From Winogradskyella thalassocola (lineage in GTDB: Bacteria; Bacteroidota; Bacteroidia; Flavobacteriales; Flavobacteriaceae), in the NCBI RefSeq assembly GCF_900099995.1, contig NZ_FNCZ01000001.1, positions 992,001 to 1,056,000 on the forward strand: a stretch of DNA of 64,000 bases, written 5' to 3'. Below the pieces are notes generated by a model. That model was not told the DNA's origin and did no database searches. It saw nothing but the letters and a program-made list of their open reading frames with translations. Position numbers and translations under genes: made by a program. Below are positions 18,585 through 28,422 of this stretch, in pieces. The first letter of the stretch is position 1. Every line of letters starts with the position of its first letter.

Positions 18585-19304
18585 ATGTCTGACGCAATTG
18601 TCATAATCCCGACCTATAATGAGATTGAAAATGTAGAATCAATCATCAGAGCTGTGTTCTCACAGCCAAAGGAATTCCATGTACTTATTGTGGATGATAA
18701 CTCACCAGATAAAACGGCAGTTACGGTTAAACGTTTACAACAAGAGTTTAAGGATCAATTATTTTTGTTAGAACGTAAAGAGAAAAGTGGTTTAGGATCC
18801 GCTTATATCGCCGGATTTGAATGGGCTTTAGAAAAATCGTATCAATACATTTTTGAAATGGATGCTGATTTTTCACACAATCCAGATGATCTTTCTAGGT
18901 TGTATAATGCTTGTGTTGCAGGTGCAGATGTCGCTGTTGGATCGAGATATGTAAAAGGTATTACAGTTGTTAATTGGCCATTGTCTCGTATTTTGTTATC
19001 TTATGGAGCATCACGTTATGTGAGATTAATAACACGAATGAAAGTTAAGGATTCTACAGCAGGATTTATATGCTATAAAAGAACTGTTTTAGAAGCCATA
19101 AACCTTAAGAAAATAGAATTTGTAGGTTACGCGTTTCAAATTGAAATGAAATTCAAAGCCCATAAAAAAGGTTTTAAAATTGTAGAAATACCAGTTATTT
19201 TTAAAGATAGAACAAAAGGAAAATCTAAAATGAGCGGAGGTATTATTACCGAAGCGATATTTGGAGTAGTTAGTTTAAAATTAAAAAGCTTATTTGCTAA
19301 GTAA
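18585..19304 (+). CDS. polyprenol monophosphomannose synthase (GT2)
   Basis: A 239-residue GT-A glycosyltransferase close to dolichyl-phosphate mannose synthase. It transfers mannose from GDP-mannose to polyprenyl phosphate at the inner face of the cytoplasmic membrane. Motifs are VIIPTYNEIENVE at the N-terminus, VDDNSPDKTA, the metal-binding EMDADFSHNPDDL near residue 91, GSRYVKG and DRTKGKSKM near the C-terminus. There is no C-terminal GtrA-like membrane domain, so it is the short bacterial form. I used the ATG at 18585 (MSDAIVIIP) rather than the upstream GTG at 18567. Dihydroorotase follows after 6 bases. Confidence 0.92.
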   Translation: MSDAIVIIPTYNEIENVESIIRAVFSQPKEFHVLIVDDNSPDKTAVTVKRLQQEFKDQLFLLERKEKSGLGSAYIAGFEWALEKSYQYIFEMDADFSHNPDDLSRLYNACVAGADVAVGSRYVKGITVVNWPLSRILLSYGASRYVRLITRMKVKDSTAGFICYKRTVLEAINLKKIEFVGYAFQIEMKFKAHKKGFKIVEIPVIFKDRTKGKSKMSGGIITEAIFGVVSLKLKSLFAK

Positions 19305-19310
19305 AAATAC

Positions 19311-20654
19311 ATGAAGCGAAATACCCTCATAAAAAACGCAAGAATTGTCAACGAAGGAAAGATTGTTGAAGGAGACATTCTTATTGAAGATAACATTATA
19401 AAAGAGATAGATACTTCAATTAGTGTAAAGTCTGCTGATATATTGGTTATTGATGTAGAAGGGAATTATGTTTTCCCAGGGATGATAGATGACCAGGTAC
19501 ATTTTAGAGAGCCGGGACTAACACATAAAGGAGATATAGAATCGGAATCTAGAGCAGCAATTGCTGGTGGAATTACATCTTTCATTGAGATGCCAAATAC
19601 CAATCCACAAACGACAACCGTAGAAAAATTAGAAGAAAAATTTGCCATTGCGGCAAACTCATCTTACGCTAATTATTCGTTTATGTTTGGCGGTACCAAT
19701 GATAATTTGGACGAAATTTTAAAAGTCGATCCTAAAACCGTTGCAGGTCTAAAACTATTTTTAGGGTCTTCTACAGGTAACATGCTCGTGGACGATCCTA
19801 AAGTGATTGAAAAAATATTTTCGAGTACAGATATGGTGATATCTGTACATTGTGAAGATGAAGCCACTATAAAAGCCAACTTAGCAAAATATAAGGAGGA
19901 ATATGGTGATGATATTCCTATGGAAATGCATCCTAAAATCCGAAGTGAAGAGGCCTGTTATATATCATCTTCAAAAGCAATTGAATTAGCTAAGAAAACA
20001 GGAGCGAGATTACATGTGTTCCATCTTTCTACGGGAAAAGAAACAAGTTTATTCTCGAATAAAATTCCATTAAAAGACAAAAAGATTACAGCTGAGGTTT
20101 GTGTACATCACTTAATGTTTTCAGAAGAAGATTATGCTAAAAAAGGAAGCCATATTAAGTGGAATCCAGCCGTGAAAACAGCGAAAGATAGAGATCAACT
20201 TTGGAAAGCGTTATTAGATGACAAAATAGACGTCATTGCTACAGATCATGCTCCTCATACTTTAGAAGAGAAAAATAATAAGTATACAACTGCACCTTCT
20301 GGCGGACCATTAGTACAGCATGCGTTAATGGCTTTGATGGAAGCGCATCATCAAGGGAAAATTTCTGTAGAAAAAATCGTTGAGAAAGCGTGCCATAATC
20401 CGGCTATATTATTCAACGTTGAAAAACGTGGTTATATTAAAGAAGGCTATTTTGCAGATTTAGTAATTGTAGATCCTCAAAGTCCTTGGACGGTTAATAA
20501 AAGTAATATTCTTTACAAATGTGGTTGGTCTCCTTTTGAAGGCAACACTTTTAAAAGCAGAATTACACATACGTTTGTAAACGGTCAATTAGTATATAAC
20601 AATTTCAATGTTTTAGACGTTAAAGCAGGACAACGACTAACTTTTGATAGATAA
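19311..20654 (+). CDS. pyrC: dihydroorotase
   Basis: A 447-residue class I dihydroorotase of the amidohydrolase superfamily, which interconverts carbamoyl-aspartate and dihydroorotate in pyrimidine synthesis. Motifs are [10 protein letters not shown] with the metal-binding His pair near residue 60, [28 protein letters not shown] and the catalytic ATDHAPHT near 310. Class I enzymes can resemble allantoinases, but the motif set is that of dihydroorotase. It is tightly spaced after the mannosyltransferase (6 bases) and before the DUF4296 lipoprotein. Confidence 0.93.
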   Translation: MKRNTLIKNARIVNEGKIVEGDILIEDNIIKEIDTSISVKSADILVIDVEGNYVFPGMIDDQVHFREPGLTHKGDIESESRAAIAGGITSFIEMPNTNPQTTTVEKLEEKFAIAANSSYANYSFMFGGTNDNLDEILKVDPKTVAGLKLFLGSSTGNMLVDDPKVIEKIFSSTDMVISVHCEDEATIKANLAKYKEEYGDDIPMEMHPKIRSEEACYISSSKAIELAKKTGARLHVFHLSTGKETSLFSNKIPLKDKKITAEVCVHHLMFSEEDYAKKGSHIKWNPAVKTAKDRDQLWKALLDDKIDVIATDHAPHTLEEKNNKYTTAPSGGPLVQHALMALMEAHHQGKISVEKIVEKACHNPAILFNVEKRGYIKEGYFADLVIVDPQSPWTVNKSNILYKCGWSPFEGNTFKSRITHTFVNGQLVYNNFNVLDVKAGQRLTFDR

Positions 20655-20655
20655 G

Positions 20656-21129
20656 ATGTTAAAGCGAATCAGTATTATATTAATATTAGGTTTTTTGATT
20701 TTGGCCTGTGATGGTCCTAAAAAACCAAAAAAACCTGATAATTTAATATCAAAAGCGCAAATGACAGATTTGCTGTACGACTTATATCTAGTGAATGCAG
20801 CAAAGGGAGTTAATAGATCGACTTTAGAAAAAAATGATTTAGACCCAGAGGTTTATATCTTAAAAAAATATAAGGTAGATAGTACGCGATTTGCAGAAAG
20901 CAACACGTATTACGCTTTTGATACCGAAACGTATAAAGAGATTGTTGATAACGTAAAGGCAAGACTAGAGTCAGAAAAAAAGCGTTTTGAAGATATAAAG
21001 AAAAAGGAAACGGATTCTATAAAAAAACGTAGAGATTCGATTTCAGAAAAACGAAAAACTCCAAAACAATCTACTGAAAAGTCTATAGATACAACAGACT
21101 TGAAAAATACGAAGCCTAAAGATTCTTAA
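20656..21129 (+). CDS. DUF4296 domain lipoprotein
   Basis: A 157-residue lipoprotein: MLKRISIILILGFLILAC with lipid-attachment Cys at 18. Residues about 30-120 match the Bacteroidota DUF4296 pattern (LISKAQMTDLLYDLYLVNAA, then an FAES-type helix). The tail (about 95-157) is highly charged, Lys/Glu/Asp-rich and probably disordered. I chose the ATG at 20656, one base after the dihydroorotase stop, over an upstream in-frame TTG. Its 3' end overlaps the converging epimerase gene by 14 bases. Function unknown. Confidence 0.8.
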   Translation: MLKRISIILILGFLILACDGPKKPKKPDNLISKAQMTDLLYDLYLVNAAKGVNRSTLEKNDLDPEVYILKKYKVDSTRFAESNTYYAFDTETYKEIVDNVKARLESEKKRFEDIKKKETDSIKKRRDSISEKRKTPKQSTEKSIDTTDLKNTKPKDS

Positions 21130-22129
21130 GGAATAATTTACTGACTTCTTCTATACTTGTATCTATTGGTTTGAATTTAAAATTGATAGTGTTTTTTATT
21201 TTTGAAGCATCATAATGAGTGATGCTTATCGCGGATTTTGCAGCTTGTTTAGCTAAACTTCTACGTTTTCCAAAAAGCTTATGATTTAGCCAGTCTAATC
21301 TCCAAGCAATTCCTAATAACCAAGATTTTGCTTCTTTTGTTGGAGGTTTAACACCTAAATATTTTGCCGTTTTTGTAAAAAAGGTTTTAAAACTTAGGTT
21401 TTCAGCAACTAAAATAAAACCTTCGTTTTTAATGGTACTATGCATTAGTTGTTCCATGGCTCTAACGACATCCCAAACATCTATATAACCAGTGACACCA
21501 GTATTATAATAAGATATGCCCTTATAAATTCGCTTAAATAAACTACCGCTACTGCCACCATTCCAATAACCAGCGCCTAAAATAATTCCGGGATTTACAA
21601 TAACAGCATCTAAACCTTCTTGCGTGCCTCTCCATACCTCAAGCTCTGCTCCATATTTGGTAATCGCATAAACACTATTGTCATTTTCTGGGTTCCAATC
21701 GGTTTGCTCATCTATTAGTTTTTCAGGATTGTTATGATGTCCGATTGCTGCAATCGTACTGACATAACATAGTTTTTTAATCTGATGACTAATCGATAGA
21801 TTAACAATGTTAGCTGTACCTTTAATATTGATTTTTCTTAAGTCGTTATATCTATTCGGTTCAAAAGATACAAAGGCGGCACAATGATAAACATGTGTAA
21901 TATCTTTAAAAGCATCTTCAAGTTTTGGAATATCATTAATATCAGCTTCAAGCCATTCAATCTTGTTGAAAAGCGTTTCTGCATCATAAGAAAAGTAGGA
22001 GAAGACATTTTTTACACGATCTAAGGTTTTTTCTCGTCTATAGATAGCACGTATAGGTTCATCGCTTTTCAAAAGTTGAAAAAGTAGATGAGAACCAACT
22101 AAACCTGTACCTCCTGTAACTAAAATCAT
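21116..22129 (-). CDS. NAD-dependent epimerase/dehydratase family protein
   Basis: A 337-residue extended short-chain dehydrogenase. It has the Rossmann motif VTGGTGLVGSHLL at the N-terminus, the catalytic YAITKYGAE (YxxxK) near residue 154 and NPGIILGAGYW. Its architecture resembles dihydroflavonol reductase-like or nucleoside-diphosphate-sugar epimerases. The substrate cannot be read from the sequence. It is monocistronic and tail-to-tail with the DUF4296 gene. Confidence 0.88.
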   Translation of the reverse strand: MILVTGGTGLVGSHLLFQLLKSDEPIRAIYRREKTLDRVKNVFSYFSYDAETLFNKIEWLEADINDIPKLEDAFKDITHVYHCAAFVSFEPNRYNDLRKINIKGTANIVNLSISHQIKKLCYVSTIAAIGHHNNPEKLIDEQTDWNPENDNSVYAITKYGAELEVWRGTQEGLDAVIVNPGIILGAGYWNGGSSGSLFKRIYKGISYYNTGVTGYIDVWDVVRAMEQLMHSTIKNEGFILVAENLSFKTFFTKTAKYLGVKPPTKEAKSWLLGIAWRLDWLNHKLFGKRRSLAKQAAKSAISITHYDASKIKNTINFKFKPIDTSIEEVSKLFLKNL

Positions 22130-22234
22130 TGTGTAAAGTTACGTTTTTTAAGCTTTATTCTTAATGTGAATTTTCGTTTTATACGTCATAGGTCTAATAA
22201 GTATCTGTTAAAGCAAATTGAGTTAAAATTGTCT

Positions 22235-22264
22235 TTTGTCTTTAGCAGTGGAAACTTATCTTTG
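22235..22264 (+). promoter_or_regulatory. tyrS promoter
   Basis: TTTG at 22235-22238, an 18-base spacer and TATCTTTG at 22257-22264 form a near-ideal Bacteroidota promoter 27 bases upstream of the tyrS start. Confidence 0.8.
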
Positions 22265-22291
22265 CGCAAATCAATTTGAAACTAAAAAGCA

Positions 22292-23602
22292 ATGGCAAAT
22301 AAGTTTGTAGAAGAATTACGTTGGAGAGGAATGGTACACGATATCATGCCAGGTACAGAAGAACAATTAGATAGTGAAATGACTACTGCCTATATTGGTT
22401 TTGATCCTACATCAGATTCATTACACATTGGTAGCTTAGTACCAATAATATTATTAGTTCATTTAGAAAAAGCAGGTCATAAACCTGTGGCTCTAGTTGG
22501 TGGTGCTACGGGTATGATTGGTGATCCTTCTGGGAAAAGTGATGAACGTAATTTGTTAGATGAGGTTGCTTTAGCGCATAACGTAGCAGGAATAAAAAGT
22601 GTGTTATCTCGTTTTTTAGATTTCAATTCAACTGAAAAAAATGCTCCCGTTTTAGTGAATAACTATGACTGGATGAAAGATTTTAGCTTTATCGATTTCG
22701 CCAGAGATGTTGGTAAACGTATTACTGTAAATTACATGATGGCTAAAGATTCTGTAAAGAAGCGTCTAAGTAGTGATGAGGGTAATGTTGGTATGAGTTT
22801 TACGGAATTTACATACCAATTAATTCAAGGTTACGATTTTCATCATTTATATAAAACCATGGGTTGTAAATTGCAAATGGGAGGTAGTGACCAATGGGGA
22901 AATATAACAACAGGAACAGAATTGGTAAGACGTATGCATGATGGTGAAGACCAAGCAAAAGCGTATGCTATGACCTGTCCTTTAATTACAAAAGCCGATG
23001 GTTCTAAATTTGGAAAGTCTGAAGGTGGAAATGTTTGGTTAGATACAGATAAAACATCTGTTTACAAATTTTACCAATTTTGGTTAAATTCTACCGATGA
23101 GGATGCTGAAAAATACATTAAAATTTTCACGTTTTTAGATAAAGAAACGATTGAAGCTTTAATTGTTGCTCATAAAGACAATCCAGGATTTAGAGTTTTA
23201 CAAAAACGTTTAGCTGAAGAAGTAACGGTTTTTGTACATAACAGAGAGGATTATGAAAATGCAGTAAAAGCATCTGAAATATTGTTTAGTAAAGATTTTA
23301 AAAATGAAATAAAACAATTGTCAGAAGCTTTATTCTTAGATGTTTTTGAAGGTGTGAAACATGCTGAAATTTCAAAATCAGAATTTGAAGAGGGTTTAGG
23401 TATGATTGGTGCATTAGCTGCGAAAACAAATTTCTTAAGCTCTAATGGCGATGCAAGACGTGCCTTAAAGGAAAATGCGGTAGCTGTTAATAAAGAAAAA
23501 GTAAAAGAGGACTATATGTTGTCATCAGAAGATTTAATTCATGATAAGTATATTATTCTTAGTAGAGGAAAGAAAACAAACTTCATTTTAGAAGTTGTTT
23601 AA
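22292..23602 (+). CDS. tyrS: tyrosyl-tRNA synthetase
   Basis: A 436-residue class I aminoacyl-tRNA synthetase that charges tRNA-Tyr. It has the HIGH-type motif HIGSLVP near residue 47, the tyrosine-pocket segment YQLIQGYDF near 173, [12 protein letters not shown], the KMSKS equivalent KFGKSEGG near 238, and a C-terminal S4 RNA-binding domain (about 365-430). Length and layout are those of the TyrRS-S group. It has its own promoter and terminator. Confidence 0.97.
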   Translation: MANKFVEELRWRGMVHDIMPGTEEQLDSEMTTAYIGFDPTSDSLHIGSLVPIILLVHLEKAGHKPVALVGGATGMIGDPSGKSDERNLLDEVALAHNVAGIKSVLSRFLDFNSTEKNAPVLVNNYDWMKDFSFIDFARDVGKRITVNYMMAKDSVKKRLSSDEGNVGMSFTEFTYQLIQGYDFHHLYKTMGCKLQMGGSDQWGNITTGTELVRRMHDGEDQAKAYAMTCPLITKADGSKFGKSEGGNVWLDTDKTSVYKFYQFWLNSTDEDAEKYIKIFTFLDKETIEALIVAHKDNPGFRVLQKRLAEEVTVFVHNREDYENAVKASEILFSKDFKNEIKQLSEALFLDVFEGVKHAEISKSEFEEGLGMIGALAAKTNFLSSNGDARRALKENAVAVNKEKVKEDYMLSSEDLIHDKYIILSRGKKTNFILEVV

Positions 23603-23626
23603 GACTTATACATTTTAAATATATTC

Positions 23627-23661
23627 AGACCTGTCAGTTTAAAACTGACAGGTCTTTTTTT
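23627..23661 (+). terminator. tyrS terminator
   Basis: AGACCTGTCAGTTT at 23627-23640 is perfectly complementary to 23642-23655, followed by a T run. It is related in sequence to the hairpin at 8855. Confidence 0.85.
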
Positions 23662-23667
23662 ATGCAT

Positions 23668-23699
23668 AAAAAAAGTGCCCAAAATTAATTTTGAGCACT
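23668..23699 (-). terminator. terminator of the LuxE-like gene
   Basis: On the minus strand AGTGCTCAAAATTA pairs with TAATTTTGGGCACT (one wobble) and is followed by seven T residues (plus-strand A run from 23668). Confidence 0.8.
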
Positions 23700-23773
23700 C
23701 CTAACCAATCAATCAACTAATGAAAATCTTACTTTTTCATAGCTATTGTTAAGTCGTACGTAATTTTAGTTCC

Positions 23774-24754
23774 TTACAAAGCCATTAAATTACAACCTCT
23801 AATATCAGAGTTGTCGAATCTTCCAATGATTTCAAAGTTGCCATTATCATCAACTTTACCTAAATCTTGAGTCGCAATAAATGAGCACGAATTTAGATTG
23901 GCTAAATCAATAACATTAATGCCTCCAGTTTTGTTGGGGTGTTGAATGGTGAGTGCATCTTCGGTATCTCGCGTTAAGATTTTCATCCAAGGTGGACATT
24001 CAAAAATACCATTACCTTTAGAGTAGGCTTGGCTTAAAAGCTCGGTCATTCCGTATTCGCTATGTATTTGATTGACTCCAAAACCGGTTTGCAAGGTTTG
24101 ATGTAATTCTTGTCTGATGATTTCTTTTCGTCTGCCTTTCATGCCACCAGTCTCCATGATTGTGGTATGCTTCAAGTTGAGTTGATAGGCCTCAACCAAA
24201 TCTAATAATGCAAAGGAAACTCCAATGAGTAATGTTTTCTGTTGTTTAGCTTCAAGTATTTTAAGTGTATTTGCTAATTCTTCAAGATTGTTAAGATAAA
24301 ATCCGCTTTCGGTTTGGTTCGATTTTTCAATTAAATCATTTACCATATAGATCAGCGAAGAGCCATCACGCTCTAAATAAGAAGGTAATAAGGCTAACAC
24401 CACATACTCTTCAATAGTTCCATAAAAGTGTTTAAAAGCTTTTAGGTAACTCTCTTCATATAGATTTAAGTCTGTAACTAAATGTTTACTCGTAATACTA
24501 CCGGTAGTGCCAGAGCTGCTAAATGTTTTTTGAATTGGTAAAGAAGAACTTAAAACAGCACGAGTCTTAAAAAATTGAATCGGCAAAAATGGAATTTCAG
24601 AAACTTGTTTTATGTCTGAAGGATGCTTGTACAACAAATCGCAAAAGGAACGATAAACTTTATTGTTTTTAAACTGAAATTTAAAAACGTCCAAAGCTAA
24701 AGCATCAAATTCGGCATTGGAATTTATATTAAAAATGGCGTCTTTAGATATCAT
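23774..24754 (-). CDS. LuxE-like acyl-protein synthetase
   Basis: A 326-residue member of the adenylate-forming superfamily, close to LuxE / acyl-protein synthetase. It has the nucleotide-binding SSSGTTGSITSKH near residue 93, TGGMKGRRKE near 204, EYGMTELLSQAY near 238 and IGRFDNSDIRGCNL at the C-terminus. Members activate a fatty acid or similar acid and pass it to a protein or carrier. No lux-type reductase is nearby, and in flavobacteria such genes stand alone with unknown substrate. Monocistronic, with terminators on both sides. Confidence 0.85.
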   Translation of the reverse strand: MISKDAIFNINSNAEFDALALDVFKFQFKNNKVYRSFCDLLYKHPSDIKQVSEIPFLPIQFFKTRAVLSSSLPIQKTFSSSGTTGSITSKHLVTDLNLYEESYLKAFKHFYGTIEEYVVLALLPSYLERDGSSLIYMVNDLIEKSNQTESGFYLNNLEELANTLKILEAKQQKTLLIGVSFALLDLVEAYQLNLKHTTIMETGGMKGRRKEIIRQELHQTLQTGFGVNQIHSEYGMTELLSQAYSKGNGIFECPPWMKILTRDTEDALTIQHPNKTGGINVIDLANLNSCSFIATQDLGKVDDNGNFEIIGRFDNSDIRGCNLMAL

Positions 24755-24774
24755 TCTGCAAAAATATGGAAAAT

Positions 24775-24808
24775 AAAAAAGCGTCTCGATAATTTTCGAG
24801 ACGCTTTT
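24775..24808 (-). terminator. terminator of the T9SS cargo gene
   Basis: GCGTCTCGA at 24781-24789 pairs with TCGAGACGC at 24796-24804, with A runs and T runs outside, so it can act in both directions. In the minus direction it ends the gene at 24830-26461. Confidence 0.8.
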
Positions 24809-24829
24809 AATAGGTATTAAAATTTATAC

Positions 24830-26461
24830 TTACTTAATCACTAATTTCTTAGTCGTAGAAGTATTGTTTTGAGTAATTTTTACGATGTAAATACCAGATT
24901 TTAAGTTCGCAACATTTAACGTGTTGTTTGTTAACGTTTGGTTTTTAACTTGCTTACCTAAAATATCAAATACTTGCACAGAGATAGCATCGCTATTTGA
25001 AGAAGAAATTGAAACTGACCCTGTGTTTGTAGGGTTAGGGTATAAGCTAAATGCATTAGCATTATAGTTGTTTACACTTAATGGTGCAGCAATATCACTA
25101 GCGTATCTAGGGAAAATTTGATAATCATCACCGAATTGACCACCTAAACCAGTAATACTTGTAGCACCTGTAGGTATAGCAGTACCAATTAAATCTTCAT
25201 CACCAAAGGCAACTCTACAAATGGTTGCATCTGCACCGTTTGATATATTGTAGTTAGTGTTATCCGTAAATACACCAGCCTCAGCAAAAGTCGCACTGTT
25301 TATAATAATTAATCTACTTTCAAAATTTTCTCCATTATTTAAAAGATCAGAAACACTAACTACGATTGGAGTTAAAGTATTACCTGTAGAAGATGCACTA
25401 GCTATGTTTTGACTTGGATTAAACTGAAGTGTTCCAGAAAATTCAGTAAGCTGTCCTTTTAATCCTGTTATACCATCACCATTACTAAAAGAAGTAGTTA
25501 ACATACCTGCTGAATCATCGATTAAGATCCCAGCTCCACCATCTTGAATATATTTTTGGTTTCTATTACCATCAGTAACGATATATGATATAATTGCCTC
25601 ACCTGTTAATTCGTAAGTTTCGCCAAGAGTACCAGCTCTTAATTCAGTAATGTTAGCGACTTGGTTTATAGATGCTACACTAAAGGTTGTAGTAGTATTA
25701 ACAGCAGGTGTTATAGGAGTGTGGCTATTATCAACTAGTTGCATAAAAACCGTGTAAGATTGACCATCTGCAACCGTTAAAGTTTCATCGTTAGTATCGT
25801 ATTTCATTGGTTGAGCAGTACCATTTATTGTCCAATGAATATGACCATCAAATCCACCAGTAGTTGCGCCAACATTAAAATTTTGCACATTAATTGATAA
25901 ATTTACACTAGTTGTTCCGGGTGCTAAAGCAGAATTATCACTTGGGCTTGTAATTGATATACTTGGAGGTGCTGTTCCTGCAAATGCGGTCCAAACAACA
26001 TCATCAACAGCAACTTGACCAGCGCTATTTTCTGCATTGATAAATTTTATTACGACATCACCAGGTTGGTTTACTGTAATTGTTCCAGATGCTTTTATAA
26101 CGTCTTGCTCTGCATTACTTGTTACATTACCAACGACAACATCATTAACCAATACGTTTAAATTAACAGCAGTTCCAAAAGCCTGCATGTAATTAAAACT
26201 AATAGTACCAACTCCTCCAGAAATTAATCCTGAACTAAATTCAGCTTGAGGTGTTCTGTTTCTTCCAATCATTATAGATTGTCCAGTAATTTCATAGTCT
26301 GCTCTACATTGCGAATAAGTCCAAGTAGAACCATCCTGACCTGTAAAAGTCCCATCAACGTAGCTATTTCCTTCTACAGAAAAGCCATCAAATGTTTCAG
26401 TGCCTTGGGCAAAAGAAAAAGTTGAGATTAACGTAAATAATAAAAAGTAAATTTTCTTCAT
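24830..26461 (-). CDS. secreted T9SS type A sorting-domain protein with DUF5689-like region
   Basis: A 543-residue exported protein. Signal peptide MKKIYFLLFTLISTFSFAQ; I start at this Met (26461) rather than at the in-frame codon 42 bases upstream. Residues about 25-155 form a jelly-roll-like module, 160-260 an Ig-like module (ISITSPSDNSALAPG) and 265-430 an OB-like DUF5689-type region (ITELRAGTLGETYELTGEA). The last 75 residues are a T9SS type A sorting domain (FSLYPNPTNTGSVSI to the terminal KKLVIK), which sends it across the outer membrane to the cell surface. No catalytic domain is evident, although such modules often accompany secreted nucleases. Monocistronic. Confidence 0.88.
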   Translation of the reverse strand: MKKIYFLLFTLISTFSFAQGTETFDGFSVEGNSYVDGTFTGQDGSTWTYSQCRADYEITGQSIMIGRNRTPQAEFSSGLISGGVGTISFNYMQAFGTAVNLNVLVNDVVVGNVTSNAEQDVIKASGTITVNQPGDVVIKFINAENSAGQVAVDDVVWTAFAGTAPPSISITSPSDNSALAPGTTSVNLSINVQNFNVGATTGGFDGHIHWTINGTAQPMKYDTNDETLTVADGQSYTVFMQLVDNSHTPITPAVNTTTTFSVASINQVANITELRAGTLGETYELTGEAIISYIVTDGNRNQKYIQDGGAGILIDDSAGMLTTSFSNGDGITGLKGQLTEFSGTLQFNPSQNIASASSTGNTLTPIVVSVSDLLNNGENFESRLIIINSATFAEAGVFTDNTNYNISNGADATICRVAFGDEDLIGTAIPTGATSITGLGGQFGDDYQIFPRYASDIAAPLSVNNYNANAFSLYPNPTNTGSVSISSSNSDAISVQVFDILGKQVKNQTLTNNTLNVANLKSGIYIVKITQNNTSTTKKLVIK

Positions 26462-26692
26462 AATTGAATTGTATAAAAAGTTAGACAACAAATATAACAA
26501 CAAATCCTCAATTTTTAGAATCAGAATCGTTAATACTTGTCATTTTACAATATGTTAACATGGTAAATGTCAGGTGCTTCTTAGGGTCAAGATTTTAGAA
26601 TTTCAATGTTAGGTAATTGTTATCAATTTAATATTAGTAGATAGTTGACATAGATATAATTTATATTTACCATTATTTAAAACGTAATTCAA

Positions 26693-27379
26693 TTGAAAAA
26701 GAAAGACATTAAGATATTATTGGTTGATGACGACCTAGATATTTTAGAAATAGTAGGTTTTAATTTATCTGCTGAAGGCTATCAAGTTATTAAAGGCGAA
26801 AATGGTGAAGAAGCCGTTAAATTAGCCAAAAAACACCAGCCTCATTTAATAATAATTGATGTAATGATGCCAAAAATGGATGGCATTGAGGCGTGTGAGC
26901 GCATTAGAGAGGAGCCTAGCCTAAGTGAAACCATTATTACGTTTTTAACCGCAAGAGGTGAGGATTATTCTCAGGTCGCTGGTTTCGAAGCTGGTGCAGA
27001 TGATTATATCTCAAAACCCATAAAGCCCAAAGTTCTTATTAGTAAAGTGAAAGCCTTACTTAGACGTTTAAAACATTCTGAAAGTAGTGTTGAAACGGTA
27101 ATAGAAATTGGTGATTTAACAATCTATAAAGAAGAGTATAAAATTAGCATCAACGGTATTGAAACAGCGTTGCCTAGAAAAGAATTTGAATTGTTATCTT
27201 TGTTAGCAACCAAGCCAGGTAAGGTTTTTAAACGCGATGAGATTCTAGATAAAGTCTGGGGTAATGAAGTTGTTGTAGGCGGAAGAACCATCGATGTACA
27301 TATTAGAAAATTACGCGAAAAAATAGGGGATAAATCCTTTAAAACCGTAAAAGGTGTTGGTTACAAGTTTGTAGACTAA
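26693..27379 (+). CDS. PhoB/OmpR-family response regulator
   Basis: A 228-residue regulator that starts at TTG (no ATG or GTG fits). Receiver domain residues 5-122 have the acidic pocket VDDD, phospho-acceptor D56 in IIIDVMMPKMDG, Thr in FLTARGE and Lys in DDYISKPI. The winged-helix OmpR output domain (about 133-226) ends in RTIDVHIRKLREKIG and VKGVGYKF. It overlaps the sensor kinase start by one base (TAATG), so the two are translationally coupled. The pair resembles the PhoB/PhoR type of Bacteroidota, but the signal is unproven. Confidence 0.94.
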   Translation: MKKKDIKILLVDDDLDILEIVGFNLSAEGYQVIKGENGEEAVKLAKKHQPHLIIIDVMMPKMDGIEACERIREEPSLSETIITFLTARGEDYSQVAGFEAGADDYISKPIKPKVLISKVKALLRRLKHSESSVETVIEIGDLTIYKEEYKISINGIETALPRKEFELLSLLATKPGKVFKRDEILDKVWGNEVVVGGRTIDVHIRKLREKIGDKSFKTVKGVGYKFVD

Positions 27380-28422
27380 TGCAACATAAAACTCTTAAAA
27401 AATCCTATAAATTCGCCTTGCGAACAGCACTATATGTAACGCTGTTTACAACATTCCTTGTGGGTCTTTTTTTATATTATTACCATATAGTGAATTGGCA
27501 TTTTGTTTTTTTTCCTTTAATATGCTTTCCGTTTTGTTTTTTGATTATTCAGTATAGAGTTGAACGTTTTATATACAGACGTGTTAAGAAAATATACGAC
27601 GATTTAACACTTTTAGAATCTACGAGTTTAAGACCACAGCCTATAACGACAGATATGGGCACCTTAACAAGAGAAATTGATAAATACGCCAAAAACAAAA
27701 AATTTGAAATTGAAACGCTCAAAATTAGAGAAGAATATCGAAAAGAATTTATTGGCAATGTTTCGCATGAATTAAAGACACCGCTATTTACGGTTCAAAG
27801 CTATTTGCTTACTTTATTGGAAGGTGGAGTAGAAGATGAAAAAATTAGAAAAAAATACTTAGCTAGAGCGACTAAAGGAGTCGAACGCTTAACCTATATT
27901 ATTAAAGATTTAGACATGATTACCAAACTAGAAGTTGGTGATTTGAGTTTAGAAAAGGAAAATTTTGATATGGTTAAAGTGGTGCAGAATGTGTTCGACC
28001 TTTTTGAAATGAAATCTGCCAAGAAACACATTACCTTAACGTTTGACATTGATTACCCAGAACCAATCATGGTTTACGCAGATAAAGAACGCATCCAACA
28101 AGTTTTAACTAATCTCGTCGTTAACTCTATAAAATATGGACGCGAAAAAGGCACTACAGAAGTTAGTATAGAAAACCTTATAAAAAACAAAGCTATTATA
28201 AGAGTTACAGATAATGGAGAGGGTATAGCAAAAGCCAATCTTCAGCGCTTGTTCGAACGTTTTTATCGTGTAGATAAGAGCGGTTCTCGTAAGGAAGGTG
28301 GTTCTGGTTTAGGGTTGTCTATTGTAAAGCATATTATTGAAGCCCACGAAGAAAAAATATATATAGAAAGCGAATTAGGAGTCGGAAGTGAGTTTTCATT
28401 TACTCTAGAAAAGACTAAATAA
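27379..28422 (+). CDS. PhoR-like sensor histidine kinase
   Basis: A 347-residue membrane kinase. Two transmembrane helices (about 13-33 and 40-60) are separated by only a few residues, so there is no sizeable periplasmic sensor. The DHp domain has the phospho-acceptor H130 in NVSHELKTP. The HATPase domain has LTNLVVNSIKYG (N box), VTDNGEGI (G1), FERFYRVDK (F) and GGSGLGLSIVKHI (G2). It is the partner of the upstream regulator. Its 3' end overlaps the converging glycosyltransferase gene by 18 bases. Confidence 0.94.
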   Translation: MQHKTLKKSYKFALRTALYVTLFTTFLVGLFLYYYHIVNWHFVFFPLICFPFCFLIIQYRVERFIYRRVKKIYDDLTLLESTSLRPQPITTDMGTLTREIDKYAKNKKFEIETLKIREEYRKEFIGNVSHELKTPLFTVQSYLLTLLEGGVEDEKIRKKYLARATKGVERLTYIIKDLDMITKLEVGDLSLEKENFDMVKVVQNVFDLFEMKSAKKHITLTFDIDYPEPIMVYADKERIQQVLTNLVVNSIKYGREKGTTEVSIENLIKNKAIIRVTDNGEGIAKANLQRLFERFYRVDKSGSRKEGGSGLGLSIVKHIIEAHEEKIYIESELGVGSEFSFTLEKTK